Shown here: positions 1 to 8,752 of the stretch, piece by piece
How the letters are laid out: each line of letters opens with the position of its first letter
Position numbering within the stretch: the first letter of the stretch is position 1
DNA from: Thioglobus_A sp964344985
Lineage (GTDB): Bacteria > Pseudomonadota > Gammaproteobacteria > PS1 > Pseudothioglobaceae
Direction: 5' to 3'
Assembly (NCBI GenBank): GCA_964344985.1
Contig: CAYFPI010000005.1
Location: 20,194 to 84,193 of the forward strand
DNA: 64,000 nt
The notes under the pieces: generated by a model
Databases searched by the model: none
Told to the model about the DNA's origin: nothing
The model's input: only the letters and a program-made list of their open reading frames with translations
Program-made: the position numbers and the translations under genes

Positions 1-98
1 TGAGTGCAAAACCCTATTACAAGATTTTTTTAAAAAACGTAGAAATAAATAGTTGATAAAGAGCTATACTTTATCCATTGCATTTGTAAGGATAAAGC

Positions 99-1571
99 AT
101 GAATAAATATTTTTTGATATTTTTATTATTGCCATTGTCAATTTTAGCTGATAACACTTCAACGGGCACTAATGCACTATTAAACAATACTAGTGGCACG
201 AAGAATGTAGCTATTGGTGACTCTGCCATGAAAAATAATACATCAGGCCTTAATAATACTTCCGTTGGTTATTTTGGCTTGCGTAACAACACCACTGGTA
301 AGCAAAATACCGCTATCGGAAGTTATTCACTGCGCTATAACACCACCGGTGATGACAATACCGCGGTTGGATTTGAGTCACTCAAATACAACACCACAGG
401 CGATAAAAATACAGCAGTGGGCAATTATGCATTACAAGATAACACCACAGGAACGAGCAATACTTCAATTGGTAACTACACTTTATCTGATAACACCACG
501 GGTGACAAAAATACTGCAGTAGGCAATTACTCAATGCGTTCAAACTCCTCTGGCAATGACAATACCTCGGTTGGTAACTACGCCATGCGTGATAACACTT
601 CCGGATCAGACAACACTGCACAAGGAAACTATGCACTCAGATATAACACCACTGGATCTAACAACACCGCTCTGGGAAATCAAAGCATGAAAGCAAATAC
701 TACCGGCGGGTTCAACACAGCCATTGGTGATGATGCACAGCTTGCTAACACCACAGGCTCTTATAACGTATCAAACGGCAATGGCACGCTTAATAGTAGT
801 AATGGTGATAGTAATACAGCAATTGGTTACCGTGCGGGTTATACCAATGAAACAGGTTCAAACAATGTGTTTATTGGGCACAAGGCTGGCTACAATGAAA
901 CAGGATCTAATAAACTCTACATTTCTAACAGTGACAGTGCATCGCCTCTTATCCATGGTGATTTTTCATCGCAAGAAGTTACTATCAATGGCAATTTAAC
1001 CATCAACACACTAAAAGACATCTCAGGCAACAATATGATTCGTACGGTGGGCAATGTTGTGCATATTGGCGCCAACTCATTTACTATTGAAGATGCATCA
1101 ACTTCAAGTAGCGGTAAAGATGAAATTGCCTCGAGTATTAATGAATTACAAATCGGTACCAGCACCGCGCACAATACAACTATCCAAGGTACGTTTACAG
1201 TGCAGACACCAACGAGTGATTATCACGCTGCCACCAAAATTTATGTTGACAGCGCCACTAATATCAATACCATTGACATTTCAACAAATACAAATAATAT
1301 TAATAGCAATACTTTAAACATCAACAACAATACCAATGCTATTAGTCAAAACAAAAACGGTATTGCGCAAATTGCCGCAATGTCTAACTTAACTACTGCA
1401 CCTGCTGGCAAATCACATATTAGTTTTGCCTTAGGTCGCTTTGAAGATGAACAAGCCGTTGCTTATGGCTATTCGCACCACAGTACAAAACATAATATTA
1501 TCTTCAATTTTCAAGGCTCAAGCTCTGGTAGTACCAATGCGCAATCAGTCGGCATTGGTTATAGTTTTTAA
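99..1571 (+). CDS. YadA-like trimeric autotransporter adhesin
   Basis: Predicted type Vc secreted surface adhesin. Residues 1-17 form a signal peptide (hydrophobic core, cut after SILA). Residues 30-233 are twelve 17-residue repeats of the form NTTGxxNTAxGxxxLxx, followed by degenerate AIGYRAGY / FIGHKAGY units. A Ser/Thr/Asn-rich middle leads to a coiled-coil-like stalk of NINxNT steps (about 385-415). The last ~75 residues resemble the YadA anchor: Ala-rich helix, then four alternating strands ending in the aromatic GIGYSF. AAGGA at 88-92 is a good ribosome site for this ATG. The repeat type is also common in tail-fibre-like proteins, but the C-terminal anchor favours an outer-membrane autotransporter. 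Ligand unknown. Confidence 0.75.
   Translation: MNKYFLIFLLLPLSILADNTSTGTNALLNNTSGTKNVAIGDSAMKNNTSGLNNTSVGYFGLRNNTTGKQNTAIGSYSLRYNTTGDDNTAVGFESLKYNTTGDKNTAVGNYALQDNTTGTSNTSIGNYTLSDNTTGDKNTAVGNYSMRSNSSGNDNTSVGNYAMRDNTSGSDNTAQGNYALRYNTTGSNNTALGNQSMKANTTGGFNTAIGDDAQLANTTGSYNVSNGNGTLNSSNGDSNTAIGYRAGYTNETGSNNVFIGHKAGYNETGSNKLYISNSDSASPLIHGDFSSQEVTINGNLTINTLKDISGNNMIRTVGNVVHIGANSFTIEDASTSSSGKDEIASSINELQIGTSTAHNTTIQGTFTVQTPTSDYHAATKIYVDSATNINTIDISTNTNNINSNTLNINNNTNAISQNKNGIAQIAAMSNLTTAPAGKSHISFALGRFEDEQAVAYGYSHHSTKHNIIFNFQGSSSGSTNAQSVGIGYSF
186..797 (+). repeat. Twelve tandem 51-base coding repeats
   Basis: Twelve head-to-tail units encode the 17-residue adhesin head repeat. The start of each unit (aacaccac or a close variant) and the NTAxG core are best conserved; the other positions have diverged, so the units are related but not identical. 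The 51-base period keeps the frame if units are gained or lost. Confidence 0.85.
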
Positions 1572-1634
1572 ACTTATAACACTTAATAAAAGATTTGATT
1601 AAAATAGTTCAAAATTAAATTAAAAAACAATTAA

Positions 1635-2627
<993 letters not shown>

Positions 2628-2639
2628 AATTTAAGAAAT

Positions 2640-2691
2640 TTTTTAAATGGTGATATTTTCACCCTTTAAAATGCTAAAAACCATTTAAAAA
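2640..2691. repeat. Nested inverted repeat downstream of wzz-like gene
   Basis: A perfect 12-base inverted pair (tttttaaatggt at 2640-2651, accatttaaaaa at 2680-2691) encloses the start of a second, overlapping hairpin ggtga/tcacc (2649-2653 with 2659-2663). The two pairings are mutually exclusive because they share ggt. It could act as a weak AT-rich terminator for the upstream gene, but no T run follows. Confidence 0.5.
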
Positions 2692-2802
2692 CAATGATTT
2701 ATGGCGTTTTTATAGGGTTTTTTATGCAAAATAATCCCGTTAATAAAAAATTTCGGAAATTCTTTAAACGGGTTGTTTTTAGAAATTTAGCGAGTATTTT
2801 TA

Positions 2803-2892
2803 GTATATTTCTAGGCAAATTTATTTTCTATCGCTGGGAGCATACAAATAGTATGCGACCAAGTAGAAAATGGATTTAACAACGAAATATAC
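2803..2892. repeat. Nested palindromic intergenic element, copy A
   Basis: Three concentric inverted pairs: GTATATTTC/GAAATATAC (2803-2811, 2884-2892), TTTTCTA/TAGAAAA (2824-2830, 2864-2870) and GCATAC/GTATGC (2840-2845, 2851-2856) around an AAATA loop. It shares the CGAGTATTTTT lead-in, the GGCAAATTTAT block and the terminal ATTTAAC with copy B at 21676-21772. The remaining 2628-2904 spacer shows no gene I can support; the 61-codon reading frame at 2694-2879 runs through this element and looks spurious. Confidence 0.65.
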
Positions 2893-2904
2893 AAAAAGAC
2901 GAAG

Positions 2905-3651
2905 CTAAACGGTGTACATACCGCCATTGACGTGGATGGTCTGGGCAGTAACGTATGATCCACTATCACCCGCCAAAAACAACACCGATCCTGCAATCTC
3001 ATCAGCTGTGCCTAAACGCCCCATTGGGATTTGCGAAGCAAGCGCTTCTTTTTGCTCTTCCGGTAGTGCGTCTGTCATGTCTGTTTTGATAAAACCAGGT
3101 GCGACTGCATTAACAGTAATACCACGAGGACCAACCTCACGTGCTAACGACTTAGTAAAGCCCATAATGCCAGCCTTAGCAGCAGCGTAGTTAGTTTGCC
3201 CAGCGTTACCCATTGCGCCCACAACCGAGGCAATAGAGATAATACGGCCTGCTTTTTTCTTCATCATTCCACGCAGTACCGCTTTTGACATTTTGTAAAC
3301 CGACGCAAGGTTGGTATTCATAATTGCGTCCCACTCATCTTCTTTCATGCGCATTAGAAGATTGTCACGAGTAATGCCGGCATTATTAATTAAGATATCA
3401 ACAGCACCATAAGTGTCAGTAATGTTTTTCATCACCTCGGAGATTTGATCATTATCTGTCACATTAAGCGCCATACCTGTGCCAATAACACCATTATCTT
3501 TTAAAGTACTGCTAATAGCATCTGCACCACCTGCGCTGGTTGCTGTACCAATAACTGTTGCGCCCGCACCGCCCAAAGCTAATGCAATGGCTTGACCAAT
3601 GCCGCGAGATGCACCTGTAACTAAAACAATTTTTCCTGATAAATCTGACAT
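2905..3651 (-). CDS. fabG: 3-oxoacyl-[acyl-carrier-protein] reductase
   Basis: NADPH-dependent reduction of 3-oxoacyl-ACP in fatty-acid elongation, cytosolic. Short-chain dehydrogenase of 248 residues: Rossmann motif TGASRGIGQ near the N terminus, NNAG in the middle, catalytic YAAAK after the conserved serine (SIASVVG), and the C-terminal GSYVTAQTIHVNGG typical of FabG. Its ATG shares one base with the fabD stop (TAATG), so fabD-fabG is one translationally coupled operon. acpP and fabF, which often follow, are not downstream; the next stretch is the palindrome-rich spacer. Confidence 0.95.
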   Translation of the reverse strand: MSDLSGKIVLVTGASRGIGQAIALALGGAGATVIGTATSAGGADAISSTLKDNGVIGTGMALNVTDNDQISEVMKNITDTYGAVDILINNAGITRDNLLMRMKEDEWDAIMNTNLASVYKMSKAVLRGMMKKKAGRIISIASVVGAMGNAGQTNYAAAKAGIMGFTKSLAREVGPRGITVNAVAPGFIKTDMTDALPEEQKEALASQIPMGRLGTADEIAGSVLFLAGDSGSYVTAQTIHVNGGMYTV

Positions 3652-4580
3652 TATTTAATCTCCTCCAAAGTGGCTGCAACACTGGCTGAATCCAGTACAG
3701 CATTTGCAGTTAATGATTTTTCGATTCTTCTTGTTAACCCGGCCAACACTTTGCCTGGACCAGATTCAATTAGTTTTTCCGCGCCCATTGTGTGCATAAC
3801 TTGAACAGTGCCTGTCCAGAGTACTGGCTTATGCAGTTGAGCGACTAATTTAGTACGCATGTTATTTTCATCGCTTGCCTTAGCAGCATCAAAATTATGC
3901 AATACATCAACATTACCCATAGAAAAATTTGTTGCATCAACTGTATTTTTAAACTCAGCCGCTGCCTCATCCATCAACGAACAATGTGATGGAACACTAA
4001 CTGGCAACACCACAGCACGCTTCGCACCTGCTGCCTTCATAGTCTCACATGTGGCATCTACTGCCTCTTTATTGCCAGCAATAACTACTTGACCTGGAGA
4101 GTTAAAATTAACTGCTTCAACAACACCTTTACCTGTGTACTCACCACAAATCTTAACCACTGTTTCATCATCAAGTCCTAAAATAGCAGCCATCGCACCC
4201 ACACCAGCAGGAACCGCTGATTGCATTAGCTGTGCACGAGTGCGAACCAATTTAATACCATCAGAAAAATCAAGCGCGCCTGAAGCTACTAATGCTGTGT
4301 ACTCACCCAAAGAGTGGCCAGCCATACAAACTGGTGATAGATCAGCTTCACTTGTTAGTGCACGATAGGTAGCAACACCCGCTGCTAGCATTGCCGGCTG
4401 GGTGTTTTGAGTTTGATTAAGACCTTCTTGATCTTCTTGAGTGAGCGCCCAAAGATTAAATCCTAAAGCATCACTAGCTTCAGAAAATGTATCTTTAACA
4501 ATAGGAAAATTATCAGCTAAGTCTGATAGCATGCCAAGCGATTGAGAGCCTTGACCAGGGAATATAATTGCGTATTTCAT
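3651..4580 (-). CDS. fabD: Malonyl-CoA:ACP acyltransferase
   Basis: Transfers malonyl from CoA to acyl carrier protein, supplying the extender unit for fatty-acid synthesis. The 309-residue protein has the N-terminal FPGQGSQSLGM oxyanion motif, the nucleophile elbow GHSLGEYTALVASG (catalytic Ser) and the catalytic His in VPSHCSLM; length matches the family. It is the first gene of fabD-fabG. The 86 bases before it, after rpmA, hold the rplU-rpmA terminator, so a separate promoter is expected in the AT-rich stretch 4581-4619. I cannot define one convincingly. Confidence 0.95.
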   Translation of the reverse strand: MKYAIIFPGQGSQSLGMLSDLADNFPIVKDTFSEASDALGFNLWALTQEDQEGLNQTQNTQPAMLAAGVATYRALTSEADLSPVCMAGHSLGEYTALVASGALDFSDGIKLVRTRAQLMQSAVPAGVGAMAAILGLDDETVVKICGEYTGKGVVEAVNFNSPGQVVIAGNKEAVDATCETMKAAGAKRAVVLPVSVPSHCSLMDEAAAEFKNTVDATNFSMGNVDVLHNFDAAKASDENNMRTKLVAQLHKPVLWTGTVQVMHTMGAEKLIESGPGKVLAGLTRRIEKSLTANAVLDSASVAATLEEIK

Positions 4581-4619
4581 AGAATTTTTAATAAATGAAA
4601 TAGCTTTATTTTAATTAAT

Positions 4620-4646
4620 AAAAAAGCGCCTGGAAGGCGCTTTTTT
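4620..4646 (-). terminator. Intrinsic terminator after rplU-rpmA
   Basis: Stem agcgcct/aggcgct (4625-4631, 4635-4641) with a GGA loop, flanked by A and T runs on both sides, so it can work in either direction. It lies 20 bases past the rpmA stop. Confidence 0.85.
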
Positions 4647-4666
4647 AAATAATACTTACGTGGGGT

Positions 4667-4924
4667 TTATGCAGTTTCGATTGAAACGTATTGACGCATA
4701 AATTTACCTTTTTTAGCAAAAACTACTTTACCGTCAGCTGTTGCAAACAATGTGTCGTCTTTACCTTTACGAACGTTTGTTCCTGGGTGGAATTTAGTAC
4801 CTCTTTGACGAACCAAAATATTACCAGCCAATACTGCTTGACCGCCAAATCTCTTAACGCCTAATCTTTTTGATACGGAATCTCTACCGTTATTAGTACT
4901 ACCGCCTGCCTTTTTATGTGCCAT
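4667..4924 (-). CDS. rpmA: 50S ribosomal protein L27
   Basis: Large-subunit protein near the peptidyl-transferase centre. The 85-residue sequence begins MAHKKAGGSTNNGRDS, the classic unprocessed bacterial L27 N terminus whose tail reaches toward the P-site tRNA, and contains RFGGQAV and ILVRQRGTKFHPG. It lies 10 bases downstream of rplU in the standard L21-L27 operon. GGAGATAA sits before the ATG. An obgE gene, common next in this operon, is absent; a strong terminator follows instead. Confidence 0.97.
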   Translation of the reverse strand: MAHKKAGGSTNNGRDSVSKRLGVKRFGGQAVLAGNILVRQRGTKFHPGTNVRKGKDDTLFATADGKVVFAKKGKFMRQYVSIETA

Positions 4925-4934
4925 GGGTTATCTC

Positions 4935-5246
4935 CTATGCCTTAATTTTTGTAATTTCGATCTCAGTAAATAATTGTCTGTGACCTTGTTGTTTCATTGA
5001 ATGCTTACGACGACGGAACTTAAGAATATGCACCTTTTTGCCTTTGCCTTGTGAAACCACTTTTGCCTCAACGGTTGCTTTTGCTACTGTTGGTGCACCA
5101 ATTTGAACGTTATCACCATCTGCAACCATAAGCACTTCTTTAAAAGTAACTTTTTTGCCTGGCTCAACTTCTAACTTCTCAACCTTTAAAGTTGTGCCTT
5201 CGGCTACTTTAAACTGCTGACCACCTGTTTTAATAACTGCGTACAT
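4935..5246 (-). CDS. rplU: 50S ribosomal protein L21
   Basis: Large-subunit protein that binds 23S rRNA. The start chosen is the ATG giving MYAVIKTGGQQFKV, the universal L21 beginning; an upstream in-frame extension of 23 residues is not conserved in the family and covers the promoter. The 103-residue product ends with FRRRKHSMKQQGHRQ, the conserved rRNA-binding tail. First gene of rplU-rpmA, divergent from ppiB. Confidence 0.97.
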   Translation of the reverse strand: MYAVIKTGGQQFKVAEGTTLKVEKLEVEPGKKVTFKEVLMVADGDNVQIGAPTVAKATVEAKVVSQGKGKKVHILKFRRRKHSMKQQGHRQLFTEIEITKIKA

Positions 5247-5282
5247 AATAAAACCTAAAATGTGTATTCGTAAAAAGAGGCA

Positions 5283-5288
5283 ATTATA
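5283..5288 (-). promoter_or_regulatory. -10 box of rplU-rpmA
   Basis: Perfect TATAAT on the minus strand 37 bases before the rplU ATG. The hexamer 17 bases upstream (TTTCAT) is a weak -35. This box lies within 45 bases of a plus-strand TATAAT (5324-5329) that ends at the assembly gap, so divergent promoters share this spacer. Confidence 0.55.
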
Positions 5289-5323
5289 CCCAAACGCTAA
5301 GTTTAATGAAAGCAAGTTTTGCG

Positions 5324-5329
5324 TATAAT
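5324..5329 (+). promoter_or_regulatory. -10 box of ppiB-lpxH
   Basis: Perfect TATAAT 44 bases before the ppiB ATG and one base before a ten-N gap. No strong -35 is visible upstream. Bases between this box and the gene are partly unknown because of the gap. Confidence 0.5.
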
Positions 5330-5330
5330 T

Positions 5331-5340
5331 NNNNNNNNNN
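5331..5340. other. Assembly gap of ten N
   Basis: The left flank ends in ATAATT and the right flank begins with ATTACT, a 3-base overlap. The true join may be shorter than the ten N suggest, as seems clear for the gap at 63743. Confidence 0.9.
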
Positions 5341-5372
5341 ATTACTATTTTTTATTATCATGGATCAAGAAT

Positions 5373-5858
5373 ATGATTATTTTAGAAACTAACATGGGCA
5401 ATATTAGTATTAACGTTGATGCTGAGAACGCACCAATTACAGCCAAAAATTTTATTGATTACGTTAATGATGGTTTTTTTGATGGCACAATTTTTCATCG
5501 TGTTATCAAAAGTTTTATGATTCAAGGCGGTGGCTTCACTGAAGATATGATGCAAAAGCCAACCAAAGCTGAAATTGAAAACGAAGCTAAAAACGGCTTA
5601 AAAAATGCTAAATACTCAATTGCTATGGCTAGAACAATGGATCCGCATTCAGCTAGCTCTCAGTTTTTTATCAATACCTCTGATAATTCATTCTTAGACT
5701 ACCCAGGTCAAGATGGCTGGGGGTACTGTGTATTTGGTGAAGTGACTGATGGTTTTGATACGGTTGATAAAATCAACGAAGTATCAACAGGCAACAAGGC
5801 AGGTCATGCTGATGTGCCAAATGATTCAGTTGTTATCACTAAGGCGTATACTGCATAA
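5373..5858 (+). CDS. ppiB: Peptidyl-prolyl cis-trans isomerase, cyclophilin type
   Basis: Folding catalyst for proline peptide bonds, probably cytoplasmic because no signal peptide is present. Start set at MIILETNMGNISI, the usual PpiB start; the frame open upstream runs into the N gap and is not coding. Cyclophilin signatures FHRVIKSFMIQGG, MARTMDPHSASSQFFIN and WGYCVFGEVTDGFD are in order over 161 residues, full length for bacterial PpiB. The stop codon is immediately followed by the lpxH ATG, so the two are co-transcribed. Pairing of ppiB and lpxH also occurs in E. coli. Confidence 0.93.
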   Translation: MIILETNMGNISINVDAENAPITAKNFIDYVNDGFFDGTIFHRVIKSFMIQGGGFTEDMMQKPTKAEIENEAKNGLKNAKYSIAMARTMDPHSASSQFFINTSDNSFLDYPGQDGWGYCVFGEVTDGFDTVDKINEVSTGNKAGHADVPNDSVVITKAYTA

Positions 5859-6569
5859 ATGCCTACTTCGCTAATCATAGCGGATCTCCACCTTGTATCA
5901 AACGAGGTGGAAAAAACTCAGCTTTTTGTTAAATTTTGCCAACAAGAAGCGACAAAAGTAGATCAACTATTCATCTTGGGAGATTTGTTCAATACTTGGC
6001 TTGGTGATGACTTATCACTACCTAACTATCCACTGGTTATTTCCACGTTAAAAGAATTAAGCCAATCGGTTAATATTTTTGTCATGGCGGGTAATCGTGA
6101 TTTTTTAATGAGTAAAAACTTCGAACAAGCATCAGGCGCCAAGATTATTAATTCGCCTTTTTTGCTAGAGGATAACAAGCAGAAACTTGTACTGACCCAT
6201 GGTGATGAATTGTGTACAGATGATGAATCTTATCAACAATTAAAAAGCATCTTACAACACCCAATTACTAAATTTATATTCTTACGTTTGCCAAAAAAAT
6301 GGCGACTTAAACTTGGTGGTCAGCTTCGTAAAAAAAGCACAGAAGCGCAACAGTATAAATCACGAAAAATTATGGATGTTAATAATGAATCAGTACAACA
6401 ATTAATGCAAAAATACCCAAACTCTGATTTAATTCATGGACATACTCACCGACTTGATACTCACAAAAATGAGGATTTTGTTCGCTACGTGTTGGGCGAT
6501 TGGTCAGCTACTCAAGGAAACGCCATTAAGATTGATAAAGGTGAATTAAACCGTTTTGAAATTAGCTGA
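5859..6569 (+). CDS. lpxH: UDP-2,3-diacylglucosamine diphosphatase
   Basis: Peripheral inner-membrane enzyme making lipid X in lipid A synthesis. The 236-residue calcineurin-like phosphoesterase shows all metal-binding blocks: ADLHL, ILGDLFNTWLGDD, MAGNRDFLM, LTHGDELCTDD and HGHTHRLDTH. Length matches LpxH rather than LpxI or LpxG. It begins directly after the ppiB stop. Its last 24 bases overlap the end of the convergent RNB nuclease gene. Presence of lipid A synthesis confirms a Gram-negative outer membrane. Confidence 0.93.
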   Translation: MPTSLIIADLHLVSNEVEKTQLFVKFCQQEATKVDQLFILGDLFNTWLGDDLSLPNYPLVISTLKELSQSVNIFVMAGNRDFLMSKNFEQASGAKIINSPFLLEDNKQKLVLTHGDELCTDDESYQQLKSILQHPITKFIFLRLPKKWRLKLGGQLRKKSTEAQQYKSRKIMDVNNESVQQLMQKYPNSDLIHGHTHRLDTHKNEDFVRYVLGDWSATQGNAIKIDKGELNRFEIS

Positions 6570-8351
6570 ACACTCAATTAAATCAACTGAACTTACTTTA
6601 ACTTTCACAGATTCATCCAGCTTAGGCAATTCTTTGAATTTAATTTGAGTCATCATGCCAATTTCTGGCATCATCATCAGCGCCTTATCGCCTCGAGTGT
6701 CGACCACCACAGCGTCACCCTGCCAGTTTTTATTTTGCATTAAATACAAATACTTATAGTGATCATTACTAAATCTGGTGGCTCTACCAACATCGGCCAT
6801 GGTTGCATTATTAATGCCAATGATTTCTTTCATTTTTTCAAGATCTAGTGTTGGCTTGTTATTAATAAAATTAGACAATTGTTGGTGTGCCAACAAGTCT
6901 AAGTAGCGTCTAATAGGGCTAGTAACACGTAAATAAGCATCCAGACCTAGTCCGTAATGCAGTAGTGGCTTAGTAGAAGTTGCTGATCGTTTAAAGCATT
7001 TGGTTGCAGCAAATGATTCGGACATGCTTAAACTGTGTTTTTTGTCTAGTATTTCTTGCGGAAAATCGCCTTCATCCTGAATAGCATATGGCATCACAAT
7101 GTCATTTTCTTGGGAAAATTGCGCAATTACGCGCCCTGCCATGATCATCATCTCAGCTACCAACTCTCGTGACGGACTACTAGTTTGATCTGAAATTTGA
7201 ACTTCACCCTCTTTAAATCTAACATCAACCCGAGGCAGACTTAAACTAATTGCGCCATTTTCATCTCGATATTTTTTATGCGTAGCAACTATAGTTTGTA
7301 ATTTTGACAGATCAGGATTTGAATCCAAAATTTCGTCAGCGGCATCGTAGCTAATATTAGTCACCTTGATAGTGCTACGAACGACTTCGATATTATTAAT
7401 TTCACCTTTGGAAAAATCAAAACCAAATGATAGTGCCGGGGAAGTTTCACTCATGCCTAGTGCGCAAGCATGGGTAATTGACACTGGCAGCATGTGAATA
7501 ATTTGTTCTGGTAAATACAGGTTACTAACACGCTCTTGTGCATAGCCATCAAGCTCAGATCCTGGCTCAACAATGGCTGAGACATCTGCAACATGCACCC
7601 AAAGTCTATCGCCATCAATACTAATAGCATCATCAGCATCATTTGAATCAGCATTATCAATTGCATAACTTGTTAAATGCGTTAGATCAACACGCTCCAA
7701 CTCTGGCATTTCAACAGCAATTTCTTCATCTTCTGGAATGCCAAAACGCGCCGGATAAGGGTTAAAACTAACATCAAAATAGTTAAGTTTTAATAAAAAC
7801 TGATAGGCGGCTTCGGGAGAGTTTTCAACCTTTATATGGTCTAGAATTTTTGCGTGTTTAGATTGATTAAGCGCAACCTTTTCAATTTCTTGCAGGTATT
7901 CAAGATCAGAATCATCGTAAGTATTATTAGATAAATGCTCAATGCAAGATTTGAGTTTTTCTGCCTCTAATATTTCCGCATCACGCTTAGCTTGAATACT
8001 GTTGACTTGCTGCGTTGGACGTACAAAAACTTGATCTTTTTGCCAATAAAAATGTAACCCGTCTTCTACCAACAGGCACGTACACCAAGCATTTTTCGCA
8101 CTAAAGTCGTCAAATAACCATTCGGTAATTTCTTGCAATGAAAGGGTTTCTTCTTGAAAATCTTCAAGTACAGATAAATCAGCATGCGAGCATTTATCAT
8201 CAACCTGAGTAAACTCAGGATGAATAAAGCGAAAATCTTTTTCTCTTACCTTGCGCGATGAACCATCAGCAAATTCAATATCGAACTTGTGCGTTGTGCT
8301 ACTAACAACACGCGCAGGTTTGCCTTTATAGGCAACCAGGGAATTAATCAA
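6546..8351 (-). CDS. RNB-domain exoribonuclease (RNase II/R-like)
   Basis: Probable 3'-5' exoribonuclease. The RNB catalytic domain spans about residues 220-540: HLTSYAIDNADSNDADDAIS supplies the Asp cluster that binds two Mg ions, followed by HVADVSAIVEPGSELDGYA, and TSPIRRYLDLLAHQQL near the end. The N terminus (residues 1-60, KDFRFIHPEF) matches a divergent COG0557 branch and lacks the double cold-shock domains of RNase R, so I give no gene symbol. Translation starts with TTG (no ATG nearby), 6 bases after gcvH. It ends overlapping lpxH by 24 bases. Confidence 0.85.
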   Translation of the reverse strand: MINSLVAYKGKPARVVSSTTHKFDIEFADGSSRKVREKDFRFIHPEFTQVDDKCSHADLSVLEDFQEETLSLQEITEWLFDDFSAKNAWCTCLLVEDGLHFYWQKDQVFVRPTQQVNSIQAKRDAEILEAEKLKSCIEHLSNNTYDDSDLEYLQEIEKVALNQSKHAKILDHIKVENSPEAAYQFLLKLNYFDVSFNPYPARFGIPEDEEIAVEMPELERVDLTHLTSYAIDNADSNDADDAISIDGDRLWVHVADVSAIVEPGSELDGYAQERVSNLYLPEQIIHMLPVSITHACALGMSETSPALSFGFDFSKGEINNIEVVRSTIKVTNISYDAADEILDSNPDLSKLQTIVATHKKYRDENGAISLSLPRVDVRFKEGEVQISDQTSSPSRELVAEMMIMAGRVIAQFSQENDIVMPYAIQDEGDFPQEILDKKHSLSMSESFAATKCFKRSATSTKPLLHYGLGLDAYLRVTSPIRRYLDLLAHQQLSNFINNKPTLDLEKMKEIIGINNATMADVGRATRFSNDHYKYLYLMQNKNWQGDAVVVDTRGDKALMMMPEIGMMTQIKFKELPKLDESVKVKVSSVDLIECSANFKTV

Positions 8352-8357
8352 AAGAGT

Positions 8358-8732
8358 TTAATCTAGCGTTTCAGCGTACTCTTCAGAACTCATCAAACCA
8401 TCAATAGCATCAGATTTGAACTTTACTAACCAGCCGTCATCATAACAACTTGAGTTAACCAATTCTGGCTCATCATCTAGCGCTTCATTAACTTCAACAA
8501 TTTCAAGATCAGCAGGCGCATAAACACCACTAGCAGCCTTTACAGACTCAACAACACAAAATTCATCCTCTTGAGATGCTTCATCACCTTCACCTGGCAA
8601 TTCTACAAATACCATGTCACCAAGTTGCGCTTGAGCATGATCGGTTACACCCATTGTATAAGTGCCATCACCATTGTCCAAAATCCATTCGTGGGTTTCA
8701 GTGTATTGTCTGTCGTCTCTTACATCACTCAT
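8358..8732 (-). CDS. gcvH: Glycine cleavage system H protein
   Basis: Lipoyl carrier that shuttles the aminomethyl group among the glycine-cleavage enzymes. The 124-residue protein has YTETHEWI at the start, GVTDHAQAQLGDMVFVELP and the lipoylation site ESVKAAS (modified Lys), then the helix ending EEYAETLD. Located 20 bases after gcvT on the minus strand, with AGGAGAT upstream of the ATG. gcvP (P protein) is not in the window. The lipoyl group is shared chemistry with AceF at 38 kb. Confidence 0.95.
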   Translation of the reverse strand: MSDVRDDRQYTETHEWILDNGDGTYTMGVTDHAQAQLGDMVFVELPGEGDEASQEDEFCVVESVKAASGVYAPADLEIVEVNEALDDEPELVNSSCYDDGWLVKFKSDAIDGLMSSEEYAETLD

Positions 8733-8752
8733 CTTTAAATCTCCTAATTCTT

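Noticed and set aside
382..636. Open frames on the opposite strand of the adhesin repeats
   Set aside because: Long shadow frames are expected from a repetitive region with a 51-base period; no start signal or family resemblance.
2694..2879. A 61-codon reading frame between the wzz-like gene and fabG
   Set aside because: It runs through the nested palindrome, has no ribosome site or recognisable similarity, and its codons reflect the AT-rich spacer.
5319..5372. N-terminal extension of PpiB across the N gap
   Set aside because: It depends on unknown bases and lies in the promoter area; the family start is at 5373.
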